Counted from the stretch's first letter, positions 46,035 through 54,734 are shown. The stretch is 64,000 nt of DNA from Apilactobacillus apisilvae (GCF_023380225.1 NZ_CP093362.1:806001-870000), one strand, 5' to 3'. The notes: generated by a model not told the origin, from the sequence alone. Numbers and translations: made by a program.

Positions 46035-46385
46035 TTATTTTTTATTTCTTTGATCTGTAACTGGAACATTTTCATCGATAATTCCAGCATCACCGGATAG
46101 TTGTAAAATATTCATTTTTACATCTAATTTTAAGTTTTGATCCATATAAGATTTACTATATCCTTTGATATAAATAGGTCCTAAGTCTGAATCCATACTT
46201 TCATTAAAGTCCTTATCTTCTAAGTCAGGGTCCACTGCAATGAAATCAAAAGATGTATCAATTGCACAAGAACCAGCATCAGAATAGTTACCGACACCAT
46301 CATCTAAACTTAAAAAGTACTTTGCATTACCGGGAACAATATTTTGAATCTTAGTTTTTGCTGCATCTGTAATTGTTAACTTCAT
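46035..46385 (-). CDS. HesB/IscA-domain protein without the C-terminal cysteines
   Basis: 116 residues. MKLTITDAAKTKIQNIVPGN and YFLSLDDGVGNYSDAGSCAID match the N-terminal half of the Fe-S biosynthesis (HesB-like) domain as found in Lactobacillaceae proteins of about 115 residues. The CxC pair that binds iron in true IscA/SufA proteins is absent and only one Cys remains (GSC). Function is therefore unclear. RBS AGGGGG lies before the ATG; a TTGACA/TACAAT promoter is directly upstream. Confidence 0.8.
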   Translation of the reverse strand: MKLTITDAAKTKIQNIVPGNAKYFLSLDDGVGNYSDAGSCAIDTSFDFIAVDPDLEDKDFNESMDSDLGPIYIKGYSKSYMDQNLKLDVKMNILQLSGDAGIIDENVPVTDQRNKK

Positions 46386-46421
46386 ATTAATTTCCCCCTA
46401 ATATCTATAATTACAATTTAT

Positions 46422-46464
46422 ATTGTACATGATATATTTTGTATGTCAATATTTTGTGTACAAT
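46422..46464 (-). promoter_or_regulatory. HesB-like gene promoter inside an ATTGTACA inverted repeat
   Basis: Minus strand: -35 TTGACA (46444-46449), 16-base spacer, -10 TACAAT (46422-46427). ATTGTACA (46422-46429) and TGTACAAT (46457-46464) form an 8-bp inverted repeat flanking the promoter. Similar ATTGTA/TACAAT dyads flank the OhrR-like gene at 55.7-56.3 kb. Operator role inferred. Confidence 0.5.
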
Positions 46465-46466
46465 TT

Positions 46467-47894
46467 TTATTTCTCTTGATACCAATTATAAATATCTTTC
46501 GCACGATGTACATCAATATATTTGGCAACGATCTCGTCAGCAGAGTTTCCTCTACGTTCAGATACTTTCAGATGTGCCAAATTTTTATTTTGCATCCAGA
46601 TACTCTCTCTTAAAGTTATCGATTGAATTTTATGCCAGTTAATAAAATGTAAGTGGCGATTAAAAAATCTGCACCTTTCTATTACTAACACATCATTATT
46701 AGAAGTTAAGTTAACACCATTATGAGCATGCCGATAAAAACCATTAAAAATACATAAAATTATAACTAATATCTCAGTTATTAGAAAAGGAATTATAAAA
46801 TTTATGCCGCCTGATAATATTGGAAAAGGTAATAAAAGGCACCATAGACTATTTCTGCTAAATAGCCAGATAGAATAACGCTTTTTACCAAGTACTCTTG
46901 GCTCTGTTTCAGGTAAAGTATCAAGAAATTGGTTAGTAATCGAATATAATTGTTGGGCATTTAAAATAGGAAAAATAATAGGATCCTTAGTTTTAGAGTC
47001 TTCTAATTTGTCAGATATAATCGTTATTTTAACAGTTGTTAAGTTTAACCATCGACGTATAATATTTTGATTAAAATCAATACTTTGAATCCGATTGGTC
47101 TTAATTTTCACCGTTTCTTTTTTAAATAAACCACGAGAAAAAGTTAGATCATTATTCTTTTTTGATAAATTAAATTGATAATACTGAATCCAAATGGAAA
47201 TGTAACTAAATAGAAACGCAAATATTAAAAATAAGGCAAACTCAATCAAAATAATTAATATTCCTTCATTATTAATAAAACTTAAGATATGATTTTTATA
47301 ACGATCTGATATTAGATATGAATATCTGCTATATAGTTGCCAGATAATAAAGATGCCAAAAAATGCTCTAAAACTAGTTAGAGCAAACAAATTCATTGAA
47401 TGATTAGAAATGCTGTATTGTGCATCTAAATCATTCAATTCTTTAGTTTTTTGTTCTTTTTCATTATTACTATTTGAATTATTAGCTGATTTCCGTTTAT
47501 GTTCTAAAGTTTCCGCAACTAATTCATTAATTGCTGCTAAATCAATATTTGATTTAGAATCTGAATGACTAGCGTTATCGATGCTAACGGATTCCAAATG
47601 AAATGGTTTTAAGAAGAACCACTGTTTACGATGAATATTTTGAATCCTTTCATACGGCATATGTAACTCTTTCTTAAAAAATAAGCCATGCTTAATTAGC
47701 AGTTGATCTTCAAGAATGGAGTAACGGTATGTAAAGTAAAATATGATTTTATAAATTAATAAAAATATTGCAAAAAATGGAACTATCCATACAATATGAA
47801 TCCAAATACTCATTGCAAATACGAAGAAAATACTAGAAATATAATCCTTTAGTTCAAATACTAACGCTAATGGATTTAAAAGTTTATTTTTCAT
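46467..47894 (-). CDS. ydbT: bPH2-domain membrane protein YdbT
   Basis: 475 residues from the ATG at 47894, 6 bases after GGAGG; a longer frame to 47912 has no RBS. Pairs of transmembrane helices alternate with bacterial PH-like domains (YSILEDQLLIKHGLFFKKELHMPYERIQNIHR; LTFSRGLFKKETVKIKTNRIQSID; VLVIERCRFFNRHLHFINWHKIQSI), three repeats in all. The charged central insert (about 125-165) has the run KSANNSNSNNEKEQK. It overlaps ydbS by 11 bases. In Bacillus ydbST is linked to resistance to some membrane-active peptides; that is recalled knowledge, not tested here. Confidence 0.85.
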   Translation of the reverse strand: MKNKLLNPLALVFELKDYISSIFFVFAMSIWIHIVWIVPFFAIFLLIYKIIFYFTYRYSILEDQLLIKHGLFFKKELHMPYERIQNIHRKQWFFLKPFHLESVSIDNASHSDSKSNIDLAAINELVAETLEHKRKSANNSNSNNEKEQKTKELNDLDAQYSISNHSMNLFALTSFRAFFGIFIIWQLYSRYSYLISDRYKNHILSFINNEGILIILIEFALFLIFAFLFSYISIWIQYYQFNLSKKNNDLTFSRGLFKKETVKIKTNRIQSIDFNQNIIRRWLNLTTVKITIISDKLEDSKTKDPIIFPILNAQQLYSITNQFLDTLPETEPRVLGKKRYSIWLFSRNSLWCLLLPFPILSGGINFIIPFLITEILVIILCIFNGFYRHAHNGVNLTSNNDVLVIERCRFFNRHLHFINWHKIQSITLRESIWMQNKNLAHLKVSERRGNSADEIVAKYIDVHRAKDIYNWYQEK

Positions 47895-48345
47895 TTCTAG
47901 CCTCCATTGCAAAATCCATTACCTGTTTTCTAATCGCTTCAGCCTCTTGATGTGTGACTGCCTCGATTTTATGATTATCACCTGCAGTATCAATATGAAC
48001 ACTGTTAAGTTTTTGGAATCTTAAAAGTGGACCTTGACTTAAGTTAACATTTTGAACTCTTGCAATTGGAATTGAAGATAATTTTCGGAAGAAAAAGCCT
48101 TTTTGAATTTCAACATATTCTTCTGATATTTTATATTGATTGAATGCATAGCGATAAGGAATTAAAGCTAGCGAACTAGCTAATTCAATTGAAGCAATTC
48201 CTAAAATAATGTAAGCAACCCATACTGGCCAATGGAACATTGGTAAAAATAAAATGGCACAGAAAAATGCAATCATCCAACATACAAAAGTGATTAGTGA
48301 TGATTGCATCCATATTTTTTTTACGCTTGATGGTAAATTTTTCAT
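47884..48345 (-). CDS. ydbS: bPH2-domain membrane protein YdbS
   Basis: 153 residues: two helices (about 15-65) then one bPH2 domain (YKISEEYVEIQKGFFFRKLSSIPIARVQNV). Its RBS AAGGAG lies inside the end of the upstream MGMT-like gene (2-base gap), and its stop overlaps the start of ydbT. So MGMT-like, ydbS and ydbT form one coupled operon. Confidence 0.88.
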   Translation of the reverse strand: MKNLPSSVKKIWMQSSLITFVCWMIAFFCAILFLPMFHWPVWVAYIILGIASIELASSLALIPYRYAFNQYKISEEYVEIQKGFFFRKLSSIPIARVQNVNLSQGPLLRFQKLNSVHIDTAGDNHKIEAVTHQEAEAIRKQVMDFAMEARNEK

Positions 48346-48347
48346 AA

Positions 48348-48833
48348 CTACTCCTTTTCAACATTTAACAAGTAATCATTAAATGCAGAATTATTTCTTA
48401 GTCCATTTTCATTTTTAATATCAATAATTCGATGACTAGGAATTAAAATGATTAAAGGATTAGATAAAATAGCGTTTAATACTTGTTCGTTATCAAATTC
48501 AAATAAATTACAAAAATCAGCAAAGCTAATGGTTTTACCATACTTTATGTTGGTAATTTCAGACCATACTTTTTTTTGGATTGTAGTACCAATTAAATTC
48601 ATTTGTAAATCAAAATATTTTCGATTTCCATCTAAATATTCACGAATTTGAATTTTGTATTCATCAGTTTGATTACATCCATATTTAAATTCAGCTTCTA
48701 ATTTAGGATAAAAATCATATATATTAGAAATACCAAAGTTAGGATTTGAAATGAAATTGATACCATCTTGATCAGTCGTAAAGATTAATTTGACATTATT
48801 GTATTCAATTTCATCCCATAGTAGTTTTTCCAT
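48348..48833 (-). CDS. Cys-less MGMT/ATL-like DNA alkyltransferase homologue
   Basis: 161 residues. The C-terminal domain follows O6-alkylguanine-DNA alkyltransferases: IQKKVWSEITNIKYGKTISFADF and NPLIILIPSHRIID. The active-site motif is normally PCHR; here it is PSHR, Ser133 in place of the acceptor Cys. The arginine-finger region (normally ARAVG) reads EQVLNAIL and lacks Arg. It cannot be an ordinary alkyl acceptor. It may be a lesion-binding ATL-like protein or a decayed gene, though the frame is intact and it heads the ydbS-ydbT operon. Confidence 0.8.
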   Translation of the reverse strand: MEKLLWDEIEYNNVKLIFTTDQDGINFISNPNFGISNIYDFYPKLEAEFKYGCNQTDEYKIQIREYLDGNRKYFDLQMNLIGTTIQKKVWSEITNIKYGKTISFADFCNLFEFDNEQVLNAILSNPLIILIPSHRIIDIKNENGLRNNSAFNDYLLNVEKE

Positions 48834-48911
48834 AAATAATGCTCATTCCTATCTAATATTAATACATATATTTAATATATTATCATAGTATTGATATATA
48901 AACATCGAAAC

Positions 48912-48939
48912 AAAAAAAGACAGCTAAAATTCAACTGTC
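48912..48939 (-). terminator. Terminator of the NlpC/P60 gene
   Basis: Stem GACAG...CTGTC (48919-48923 with 48935-48939) with further A/T pairs and a minus-strand T run (plus A run 48912-48918). Confidence 0.75.
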
Positions 48940-48945
48940 CATTAA

Positions 48946-49428
48946 CTATTTTATGATTCTAGAATATCCCACTGCATGCCACCAAGGCGCTTTAACATTT
49001 TCTCTTACAACACCACGATTTTGTGAATCAATCATTTTACCATTACCAATATACATTCCAACATGATAAATGCTTCGCTTACTACCACCAAAGAATACTA
49101 AATCACCTTTTTTTAAATGATGCTTAGAAACTTTTTTACTACTCTTATATTGGCTTTGCGCAGTTCTGGGTAAATTTTTTCCCATTCCATGTTTATAAAC
49201 ATATTTTACAAATCCAGAACAATCAAATGATTTTGGACCGGTTGAACCATATACATATTTTTTACCTAATTGTTTTTGAGCTACTTTATATACTTTTTCA
49301 AATTTTTCTTGATCATGTGTTTTATTAGAACTTGCGGATGCTGATTGTGAGCTAACTGCACTAAAAGTAAAGAACCCTACTATTAATGATACAAATAACA
49401 ATATTTTAACCATCGGTATTGATTTCAT
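48946..49428 (-). CDS. Secreted NlpC/P60 endopeptidase
   Basis: 160 residues. Signal peptide (about 1-31, ending SQSAS) then an NlpC/P60 domain from 42. Catalytic Cys70 (SFDCSGFVKYVY), His122 (IYHVGMYIG) and the following polar region GNGKMIDSQ are present. It cuts gamma-D-Glu-diamino-acid or related bonds in wall peptides. No added wall-binding domain, so it is a minimal enzyme. Divergent from the DUF3290-DUF421 gene. Confidence 0.92.
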   Translation of the reverse strand: MKSIPMVKILLFVSLIVGFFTFSAVSSQSASASSNKTHDQEKFEKVYKVAQKQLGKKYVYGSTGPKSFDCSGFVKYVYKHGMGKNLPRTAQSQYKSSKKVSKHHLKKGDLVFFGGSKRSIYHVGMYIGNGKMIDSQNRGVVRENVKAPWWHAVGYSRIIK

Positions 49429-49546
49429 TTACTTAACCTTCTCTTTCTATTAAAAGTTTTTTCCGCTCTCTGAAATATCTGATAGTAAGTATAGTTTAGA
49501 AATAATACCGTTTGAATACATACAAATATCAAAATGATTAAAATAA

Positions 49547-49562
49547 TGTTACCGAATGTTAC
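49547..49562. repeat. TGTTAC direct repeat between divergent genes
   Basis: TGTTAC (49547-49552) and TGTTAC (49557-49562), within the 10-bp periodic repeat AATGTTAC. It resembles a WalR box (TGTWAH-N5-TGTWAH) but the gap is 4, one base short. It lies between the NlpC/P60 gene and the DUF3290-DUF421 gene. Confidence 0.4.
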
Positions 49563-49634
49563 TTGATGGCCTAAAGTGATAAAAGGCTTTATACTATAAG
49601 TGTAAACAAATTTTTAATTAATAAGGTGATTACT

Positions 49635-50942
49635 TTGGATTTATACTCATATCATTATTTAACTCACCCTAATACTTTCATTTATTACATATTACTAGTA
49701 TTAGCCATCTTATTCGGTGGGTTAATCATATTCAATGGTTTTAAATATATGCGTGATCGGACCAACTTAAAATATCGTGATATATTTATTACTTTAATTC
49801 TGACAGCATGTTTAGCTATTGGATTGGTTTTTAGCAATATCTTGCAACAAAATAATTCTAATAGTCAAAATTCTCAAACCGTTAAAATGGTTCAGGACAT
49901 TAGCAAAAACATGAAAGTTTCAAAATCAAAAATATATACTAGTAGCACCCAATTAGTTAACGGTATGACCGTATTGGTTAATAAAACTTACTATCAAGCA
50001 AGTTTTAACTCAACTTTTAATAGTTACCAGTTAAGTAAGATTAGGTTAATCGACAGTAAGGACTCAGTAAACATTCATAATGATTCTAAATTTACAATTA
50101 GCCCAGTTAATAAACAATATATAACGATATTCTTAAAACTACTAATTGGTTTCATAATGTTAGTTGTACAAATAAACCTTTCTGGTAAAGGTAATTTAGC
50201 GCCATCAAATGCCGTTGATCAGCTTCAAAACTATGTTCTTGGTGGTATTATTGGTGGTATGATTTATAGTGATACCGTTACGACATTACAATTCTTTATT
50301 GTATTATTAATTTGGTCATTAATAATCTTTACAAGTAGGATCTTAATTAGGCAATTCCAAGTATTTAGGAAATTATTGGCAGGAGAACCTAAAAATATTA
50401 TTACTAACGGAATTATTAATGTTGATACAACCCTACAAAATGGAATGTCAGCTTCTGATTTAACCTTTAAATTAAGAACCCAAGGCGTCCATAATTTTAG
50501 AGATGTTCAATCTGCAGTGCTTGAACAAAATGGTCAATTAACAGTTAATACTTTCGGTGATGAAGCAATGAGCTATCCTGTAATTACAGATGGAACTGTT
50601 AATGAAGATGTTCTTCAAAGAATGGGTAAAAATATTGAGTGGATTAACCAAAAAGTTGAAGATAGTAATAAAGAAATATCTCAAATTTTCTTAGGTCAAT
50701 ATGTAGATGATCATTTAATCATTATTTCATACCCTAATCGAGCTAAACGCCCATGGTATTATGAAATTACTGAACAAATGGCTAGTTTCGGTTCTAACCA
50801 TAATATGACGCCTGAAAGAGTTAAAAAATCTAAATCAATGCGTAAATTAAAAGAATTTTCGCAAAGAAGACATCATGATAAAAATAATAATGATGATTCT
50901 CAAAATAGAAAAGAAACTCCCAGTCATCGTAACCGTAAATAA
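49635..50942 (+). CDS. DUF3290-DUF421 fusion membrane protein, TTG start
   Basis: 435 residues from TTG at 49635, with AAGGTGAT (complementary to the 16S 3' end) just upstream; GTG at 49626 is an alternative without RBS. N-terminal part (1-155): two helices then a soluble segment (KMVQDISKNMKVSKSKIYTSSTQL) typical of DUF3290. From about 160: a DUF421/YetF module with helices (ITIFLKLLIGFIMLVVQINL, GKGNLAPSNAVDQLQNYVLG) and its cytoplasmic fold (NGIINVDTTLQNGMSASDL). In other lactobacilli, as I recall, these are adjacent separate genes. The tail is basic and Asn-rich. Confidence 0.82.
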   Translation: MDLYSYHYLTHPNTFIYYILLVLAILFGGLIIFNGFKYMRDRTNLKYRDIFITLILTACLAIGLVFSNILQQNNSNSQNSQTVKMVQDISKNMKVSKSKIYTSSTQLVNGMTVLVNKTYYQASFNSTFNSYQLSKIRLIDSKDSVNIHNDSKFTISPVNKQYITIFLKLLIGFIMLVVQINLSGKGNLAPSNAVDQLQNYVLGGIIGGMIYSDTVTTLQFFIVLLIWSLIIFTSRILIRQFQVFRKLLAGEPKNIITNGIINVDTTLQNGMSASDLTFKLRTQGVHNFRDVQSAVLEQNGQLTVNTFGDEAMSYPVITDGTVNEDVLQRMGKNIEWINQKVEDSNKEISQIFLGQYVDDHLIIISYPNRAKRPWYYEITEQMASFGSNHNMTPERVKKSKSMRKLKEFSQRRHHDKNNNDDSQNRKETPSHRNRK

Positions 50943-50957
50943 AATTATATGAAAGAA

Positions 50958-50994
50958 AAATAAGCTCCCAAATTTGTGGGAGCTTATTTTTTAA
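50958..50994. terminator. Bidirectional terminator
   Basis: Perfect 13-bp stem AAATAAGCTCCCA / TGGGAGCTTATTT (50958-50970 with 50977-50989) with flanking A/T runs. Serves the DUF3290-DUF421 gene and the converging nitroreductase. Confidence 0.9.
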
Positions 50995-50998
50995 CTAA

Positions 50999-51601
50999 TT
51001 ATTTAAAAATCTTGAAACGTTTTTCATCATCCATATAATCTTTATCGCCAGCAGGTGCTTCAATTGAACCAAAGTCCATTTCACCACGTAATTTCCAACT
51101 AGCTGGAATATCAAATTCTTTAGCAACATCTTCATCGATTAGTGGATTGTAATGTTGTAAATTGGCACCAATGCCATTTTCAGCTAATGAAGTCCAAACA
51201 GCATATTGGGCATTTCCTTGTGATTGTTCTGACCAATCATAAAAGTTATCAGCATATGCTGGGAATTTTTCTTCAAGACCATGAACAACATCCATGTCAG
51301 TGAAGTAAAGAACTGTTCCAAATGAATTACTAAAGCCATTAATTTTTTCAGTAGTAGCTTTAACAGCATCTTCTGTCTTTAAATGTGGTTTTAAATTATT
51401 TAAAACAATGTCCCATAACTTTTTATGAGCATTATTAAATAAAATTACTGCTCGAGTAGATTGGCTATTAAATGGTGTAGGAGCTTGTTTAATTGTTTCT
51501 TTGATTAAATCAGCAATTTCATCAGAATCTTGTTTAACATTTTTACCTAATGCATAGATTGTACGACGATTTTTTTGTAAGTTTAAAAAATTATTTTCCA
51601 T
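50999..51601 (-). CDS. Nitroreductase-like oxidoreductase (Frm2/HBN1-type)
   Basis: 200 residues from the ATG at 51601, with GAGG 6 bases upstream; the frame to 51631 has no RBS. Segments NRRTIYALGKNV, APTPFNSQSTRAVILF, MDVVHGLEEKFP and AENGIGANLQHYNPLIDED follow the fungal/bacterial Frm2-like nitroreductase group rather than NfsB. FMN-dependent reduction of nitro or lipid-peroxide compounds is assumed. Divergent from the NfsB-like paralogue at 37142. Monocistronic. Confidence 0.9.
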   Translation of the reverse strand: MENNFLNLQKNRRTIYALGKNVKQDSDEIADLIKETIKQAPTPFNSQSTRAVILFNNAHKKLWDIVLNNLKPHLKTEDAVKATTEKINGFSNSFGTVLYFTDMDVVHGLEEKFPAYADNFYDWSEQSQGNAQYAVWTSLAENGIGANLQHYNPLIDEDVAKEFDIPASWKLRGEMDFGSIEAPAGDKDYMDDEKRFKIFK

Positions 51602-51685
51602 AGTAATCCTCTTTTCATATTCAAATATCATAGAATATTATAACACTTACTTTTTATAAGTAAATGATTTTGATATGTTTTATAT

Positions 51686-52351
51686 CTATACATAAAAGTA
51701 GATTGAAAAATACATCATAATTGTTCCTAAAAGAACAAATAGATGCCAAATGACGTGGCCAAATGGAATTTGTTTAAAGCTATAAATAACCGCTCCAACA
51801 GTAAAAGCAATCCCACCAAATAATAATAATAAAAATCCAGTAAGCCCTAAGTAATGATATAGTCTAAAAATTCCCAAAAGACACATCCAACCCATAACTA
51901 CATAAATTACAGTGGACAAAGTTTTGTATTTTCCCATCCAAATTGACTTATAAATAATGCCCATAATTGTCATTAACCAGATAATTCCAAAAATAAGCCA
52001 TCCGAGCCATCCTTGAATTGCAACCAAACAATAAGGCGTGTATGTACCTGCGATTAATAAATAAATGGCAGAATGATCAAAAATTTGAAAAAGCTTTTCT
52101 GCTCTAGTGAAATATAGACTATGAAACATTGTAGATGCTAAATAAAAAACGATTAGAATTCCACTATAAATGGCAAATGTAGTGATACGCATTGCACCAC
52201 CTTCAGAAACGCCTTGTACAATTAAACAGGCAGCCCCTGCAATTGCAAGTAAAACTCCTAAGCCATGGGTAATGGCACTAAAAATTTCACTTAATAGAAA
52301 ATATTTTTTACTACCAACCCAGGTAATTTTTTCTTTGTTTTGAGTTGTCAT
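51686..52351 (-). CDS. Hemolysin III/PAQR-family membrane protein
   Basis: 221 residues from the ATG at 52351, preceded by GAGG; a GTG at 52366 is a weaker choice. Seven helices with the PAQR/HlyIII metal-site residues: EIFSAITHGLG (Glu/His), STMFHSLYF with Ser/His, FDHSAIYLLIAGTYTPY and HVIWHLFVLLG. Members are membrane hydrolase-like proteins. No partner genes. Confidence 0.9.
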   Translation of the reverse strand: MTTQNKEKITWVGSKKYFLLSEIFSAITHGLGVLLAIAGAACLIVQGVSEGGAMRITTFAIYSGILIVFYLASTMFHSLYFTRAEKLFQIFDHSAIYLLIAGTYTPYCLVAIQGWLGWLIFGIIWLMTIMGIIYKSIWMGKYKTLSTVIYVVMGWMCLLGIFRLYHYLGLTGFLLLLFGGIAFTVGAVIYSFKQIPFGHVIWHLFVLLGTIMMYFSIYFYV

Positions 52352-52426
52352 TAAATCATTCCTCACATCTTTTTGATAATTATATAACTATGTTATCTAG
52401 TTTTCAATACTAGATAATAGAGACTA

Positions 52427-52461
52427 CAAAAAAAGGAATCTCTAATGAAAGAGATTCCTTT
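52427..52461 (-). terminator. Terminator of the Apf-like gene
   Basis: Perfect 12-bp stem AAAGGAATCTCT / AGAGATTCCTTT (52432-52443 with 52450-52461), with a minus-strand T run at 52427-52434. Confidence 0.88.
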
Positions 52462-52466
52462 CAGAT

Positions 52467-52832
52467 TTAGTACCAACCATGTGATAACCAAAAACTTTTG
52501 GCACCAACCCATGAGCCATAGCGACTATTAGCATAACGATCAGCAGTACGTTCTTGATTACTTGCTGAATAATTACCATGATAATATCCAATTGATAATT
52601 GATATTTACCATAGCAGGTACCATTACTTGCTCCATATGAACCACCAGATTCACGCATGGCAATAAAATGTTTAGCTGCTGCATTAGCAGAAGAAAGTCT
52701 GTGTGTATGTACGATATTTTGTCTATAACTAGTTGCTCTAGCACTAGCATTAGTTTGTGGTAATAAAAACAAAATCGCAGCGAATAATGTAACAACACTT
52801 AATAGTGCCATAAATGCTTTATTCGAATGCAT
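52467..52832 (-). CDS. Apf-like secreted protein (aggregation-promoting-factor C-terminal domain)
   Basis: 121 residues. Signal peptide (about 1-30, ending TNASA), then a domain AKHFIAMRESGGSYGASNG...YGKYQLS...SWVGAKSFWLSHGWY that is the C-terminal module of Apf-type lactobacillar surface proteins and resembles transglycosylase-like folds (Glu in MRESGGS). No LysM or repeat region, so it is a minimal version. A consensus WalR box lies upstream. RBS AAGGAGGG lies before the ATG. Confidence 0.88.
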   Translation of the reverse strand: MHSNKAFMALLSVVTLFAAILFLLPQTNASARATSYRQNIVHTHRLSSANAAAKHFIAMRESGGSYGASNGTCYGKYQLSIGYYHGNYSASNQERTADRYANSRYGSWVGAKSFWLSHGWY

Positions 52833-52903
52833 ATATGTTTTTCCCTCCTTATATTTACAGTACGCAGCTTACATTAAGTTTCTTACGGAGAGATTATCAA
52901 ATT

Positions 52904-52920
52904 GTTACATTTTATTTACA
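52904..52920 (-). promoter_or_regulatory. WalR-type box upstream of the Apf-like gene
   Basis: Minus strand TGTAAA-N5-TGTAAC, a full match to the WalR (YycF) consensus TGTWAH-N5-TGTWAH, about 75 bases before the ATG. WalRK regulates wall hydrolases in Gram-positives; binding here is inferred. Confidence 0.6.
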
Positions 52921-53004
52921 TTTGTTTGCAAAGATGAAATATAAGAAATATACTCATATATACCATTAGATTATTAAAATTTTTACATAATTTATTAATT
53001 TTAC

Positions 53005-53033
53005 TTGACTTTATAATAAAGAATTAATATAGT
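53005..53033 (+). promoter_or_regulatory. Promoter of the BcrA-type ABC operon
   Basis: -35 TTGACT (53005-53010), 17-base spacer, -10 TATAGT (53028-53033), 43 bases before the ATG. Confidence 0.65.
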
Positions 53034-53076
53034 TAGTTACATAAGTAAATAACTAATTAATAAGGGAGATTTTTAT

Positions 53077-53988
53077 ATGAAGGTACTTGAAATAAACGAC
53101 CTAAATAAAAAATTTGGTCAAAAACAAGCCTTATTCAATGTTTCTTTTGATATTGAACCTGGTACAATTTTGGGGTTAATTGGGCCTAATGGTGCTGGTA
53201 AATCAACAATTATGAAAAGTATTGTTGGTTTAACTAGTTACAACTCTGGTTCAATTAAAATTAATGGTGACAGCTTAACTAAAAATAATCGTAAGAGTTT
53301 GCAAAATGTGGGTTCAATGATTGAATCACCTGCTCCTTACCTAAGTCTTACTGGTTACCAAAATCTAAAATTATTCAATGATGGTTCTACTACCGATGGT
53401 GAAATCCAAGAAATTATGAAAGACACTCAAATTGATTCTTTCTGTAATCACAAAGCTAAAAAATATTCATTAGGTATGAAACAACGTTTAGGAATTGCCA
53501 TTTCATTATTAAATCATCCTAAGTTATTAATTTTGGATGAACCTATGAATGGTCTTGATCCTCAATCAACTCATGATTTACGTGACCTACTATTAAGATT
53601 ATCAAAACGTGGTATCAGTGTACTAATTTCAAGTCATTTACTTGATGAATTGGCAAGAATTGCTGATTACTATGTTGTTATCAATCATGGAAAAGTTGTT
53701 AAAGAATCAGATGCAGAATCATTCTTATCAAGTGGTAGTAAAAACATCAAACTCACTACTAATGATAATCAAAAAGCATACAATGCATTATTACAAGCTG
53801 GATTTGAAGCTGAAATCATGGATAAAACCGTTGAAATTAAAGACAAAGGCGATTCAATGAATAAGGCCCTTGCAGCATTAAATAATGCTGGCCTTGAAAT
53901 TCAAGACGTCTCAAAAGATAAAGTCGACTTGGAAGAATCATTATTAAAACTACTAACAGAAGATAACAAAAAGGAGGAAGATAAATAA
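53077..53988 (+). CDS. ABC transporter ATPase, bacitracin/lantibiotic-immunity type
   Basis: 303 residues. Walker A GPNGAGKST at 35-43, Q-loop SMIESPAPYLSLTGYQN, signature YSLGMKQRLGIAISLL and Walker B LLILDEPMNGLD. The Gly-rich GLTSYNSGSIKING and the C-terminal accessory domain (about 215-300) are typical of the BcrA/LanF group that exports membrane-active peptides or lipids. Followed by two permease genes; the first overlaps its stop by one base. Confidence 0.9.
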   Translation: MKVLEINDLNKKFGQKQALFNVSFDIEPGTILGLIGPNGAGKSTIMKSIVGLTSYNSGSIKINGDSLTKNNRKSLQNVGSMIESPAPYLSLTGYQNLKLFNDGSTTDGEIQEIMKDTQIDSFCNHKAKKYSLGMKQRLGIAISLLNHPKLLILDEPMNGLDPQSTHDLRDLLLRLSKRGISVLISSHLLDELARIADYYVVINHGKVVKESDAESFLSSGSKNIKLTTNDNQKAYNALLQAGFEAEIMDKTVEIKDKGDSMNKALAALNNAGLEIQDVSKDKVDLEESLLKLLTEDNKKEEDK

Positions 53989-54725
53989 TGTTAACTCTAA
54001 TAAGACAAGAAATGTATAAACAAATTCACGGCAAGTTCTATATTGGCTGGAGTATTACAATGCTTGTAATTTCATTAATTGGTGGTTACTTAATGTCGTT
54101 AACAAAACATGTTCCAGACAAACCTTTAGAAGTTTATTCTATGGGAATTGCTTTAATGATATTTGCCATGATTGCTTTTGCTAGTACGATTATAACCGGT
54201 GATTTTGCTAATAACACTGTAAAATATCTATTTGCTCGTCAGTTTTCAAGATTGAGTATTTTTATGTCTAAGATAGTTGTTATGTTGATTATGTTCATTT
54301 ACTTAAATGTAGTTAATTTTGTAGTAACTTATATTTCTAAACTAATCTTTTTAAGTGATTCAGCAATTAAATTTAAACCAATTATTAATTCTATGTTTGG
54401 AAATATGTGGTTTCTACTATTATTAATTCCAATGGTTATTTTAGTTAGTAACATCGCTAAAAATAATGGTGTTGCAATTGCATTTGGAATTGTTTTCTAC
54501 TTCGCAGCATCAATTATTGGTAGTTATTTAACATACTTGATTGATAAGGTTGAAATAATTAAGTGGAATCCATTAAACTTTTTAAGTACAAATGAACAAT
54601 TTGCTGATCATTCCGTATCAACTATCACCCACCTTTCATTAACTCAAATGGAAATTGGAACTGTTGTTTATGCTTTAATCTTTACAGCAATTGCATATAC
54701 TATTTATAATCACAGAAACGTTTAA
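53988..54725 (+). CDS. ABC-2-type permease 1
   Basis: 245 residues, six helices. The first cytoplasmic segment MLTLIRQEMYKQIHGKFYIGWS and the helix pattern are like LanE/BcrB-type permeases. ATG overlaps the ATPase stop (TAATG). Forms the membrane part of the exporter with the ATPase. Confidence 0.88.
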   Translation: MLTLIRQEMYKQIHGKFYIGWSITMLVISLIGGYLMSLTKHVPDKPLEVYSMGIALMIFAMIAFASTIITGDFANNTVKYLFARQFSRLSIFMSKIVVMLIMFIYLNVVNFVVTYISKLIFLSDSAIKFKPIINSMFGNMWFLLLLIPMVILVSNIAKNNGVAIAFGIVFYFAASIIGSYLTYLIDKVEIIKWNPLNFLSTNEQFADHSVSTITHLSLTQMEIGTVVYALIFTAIAYTIYNHRNV

Positions 54726-54734
54726 TTAATAATG

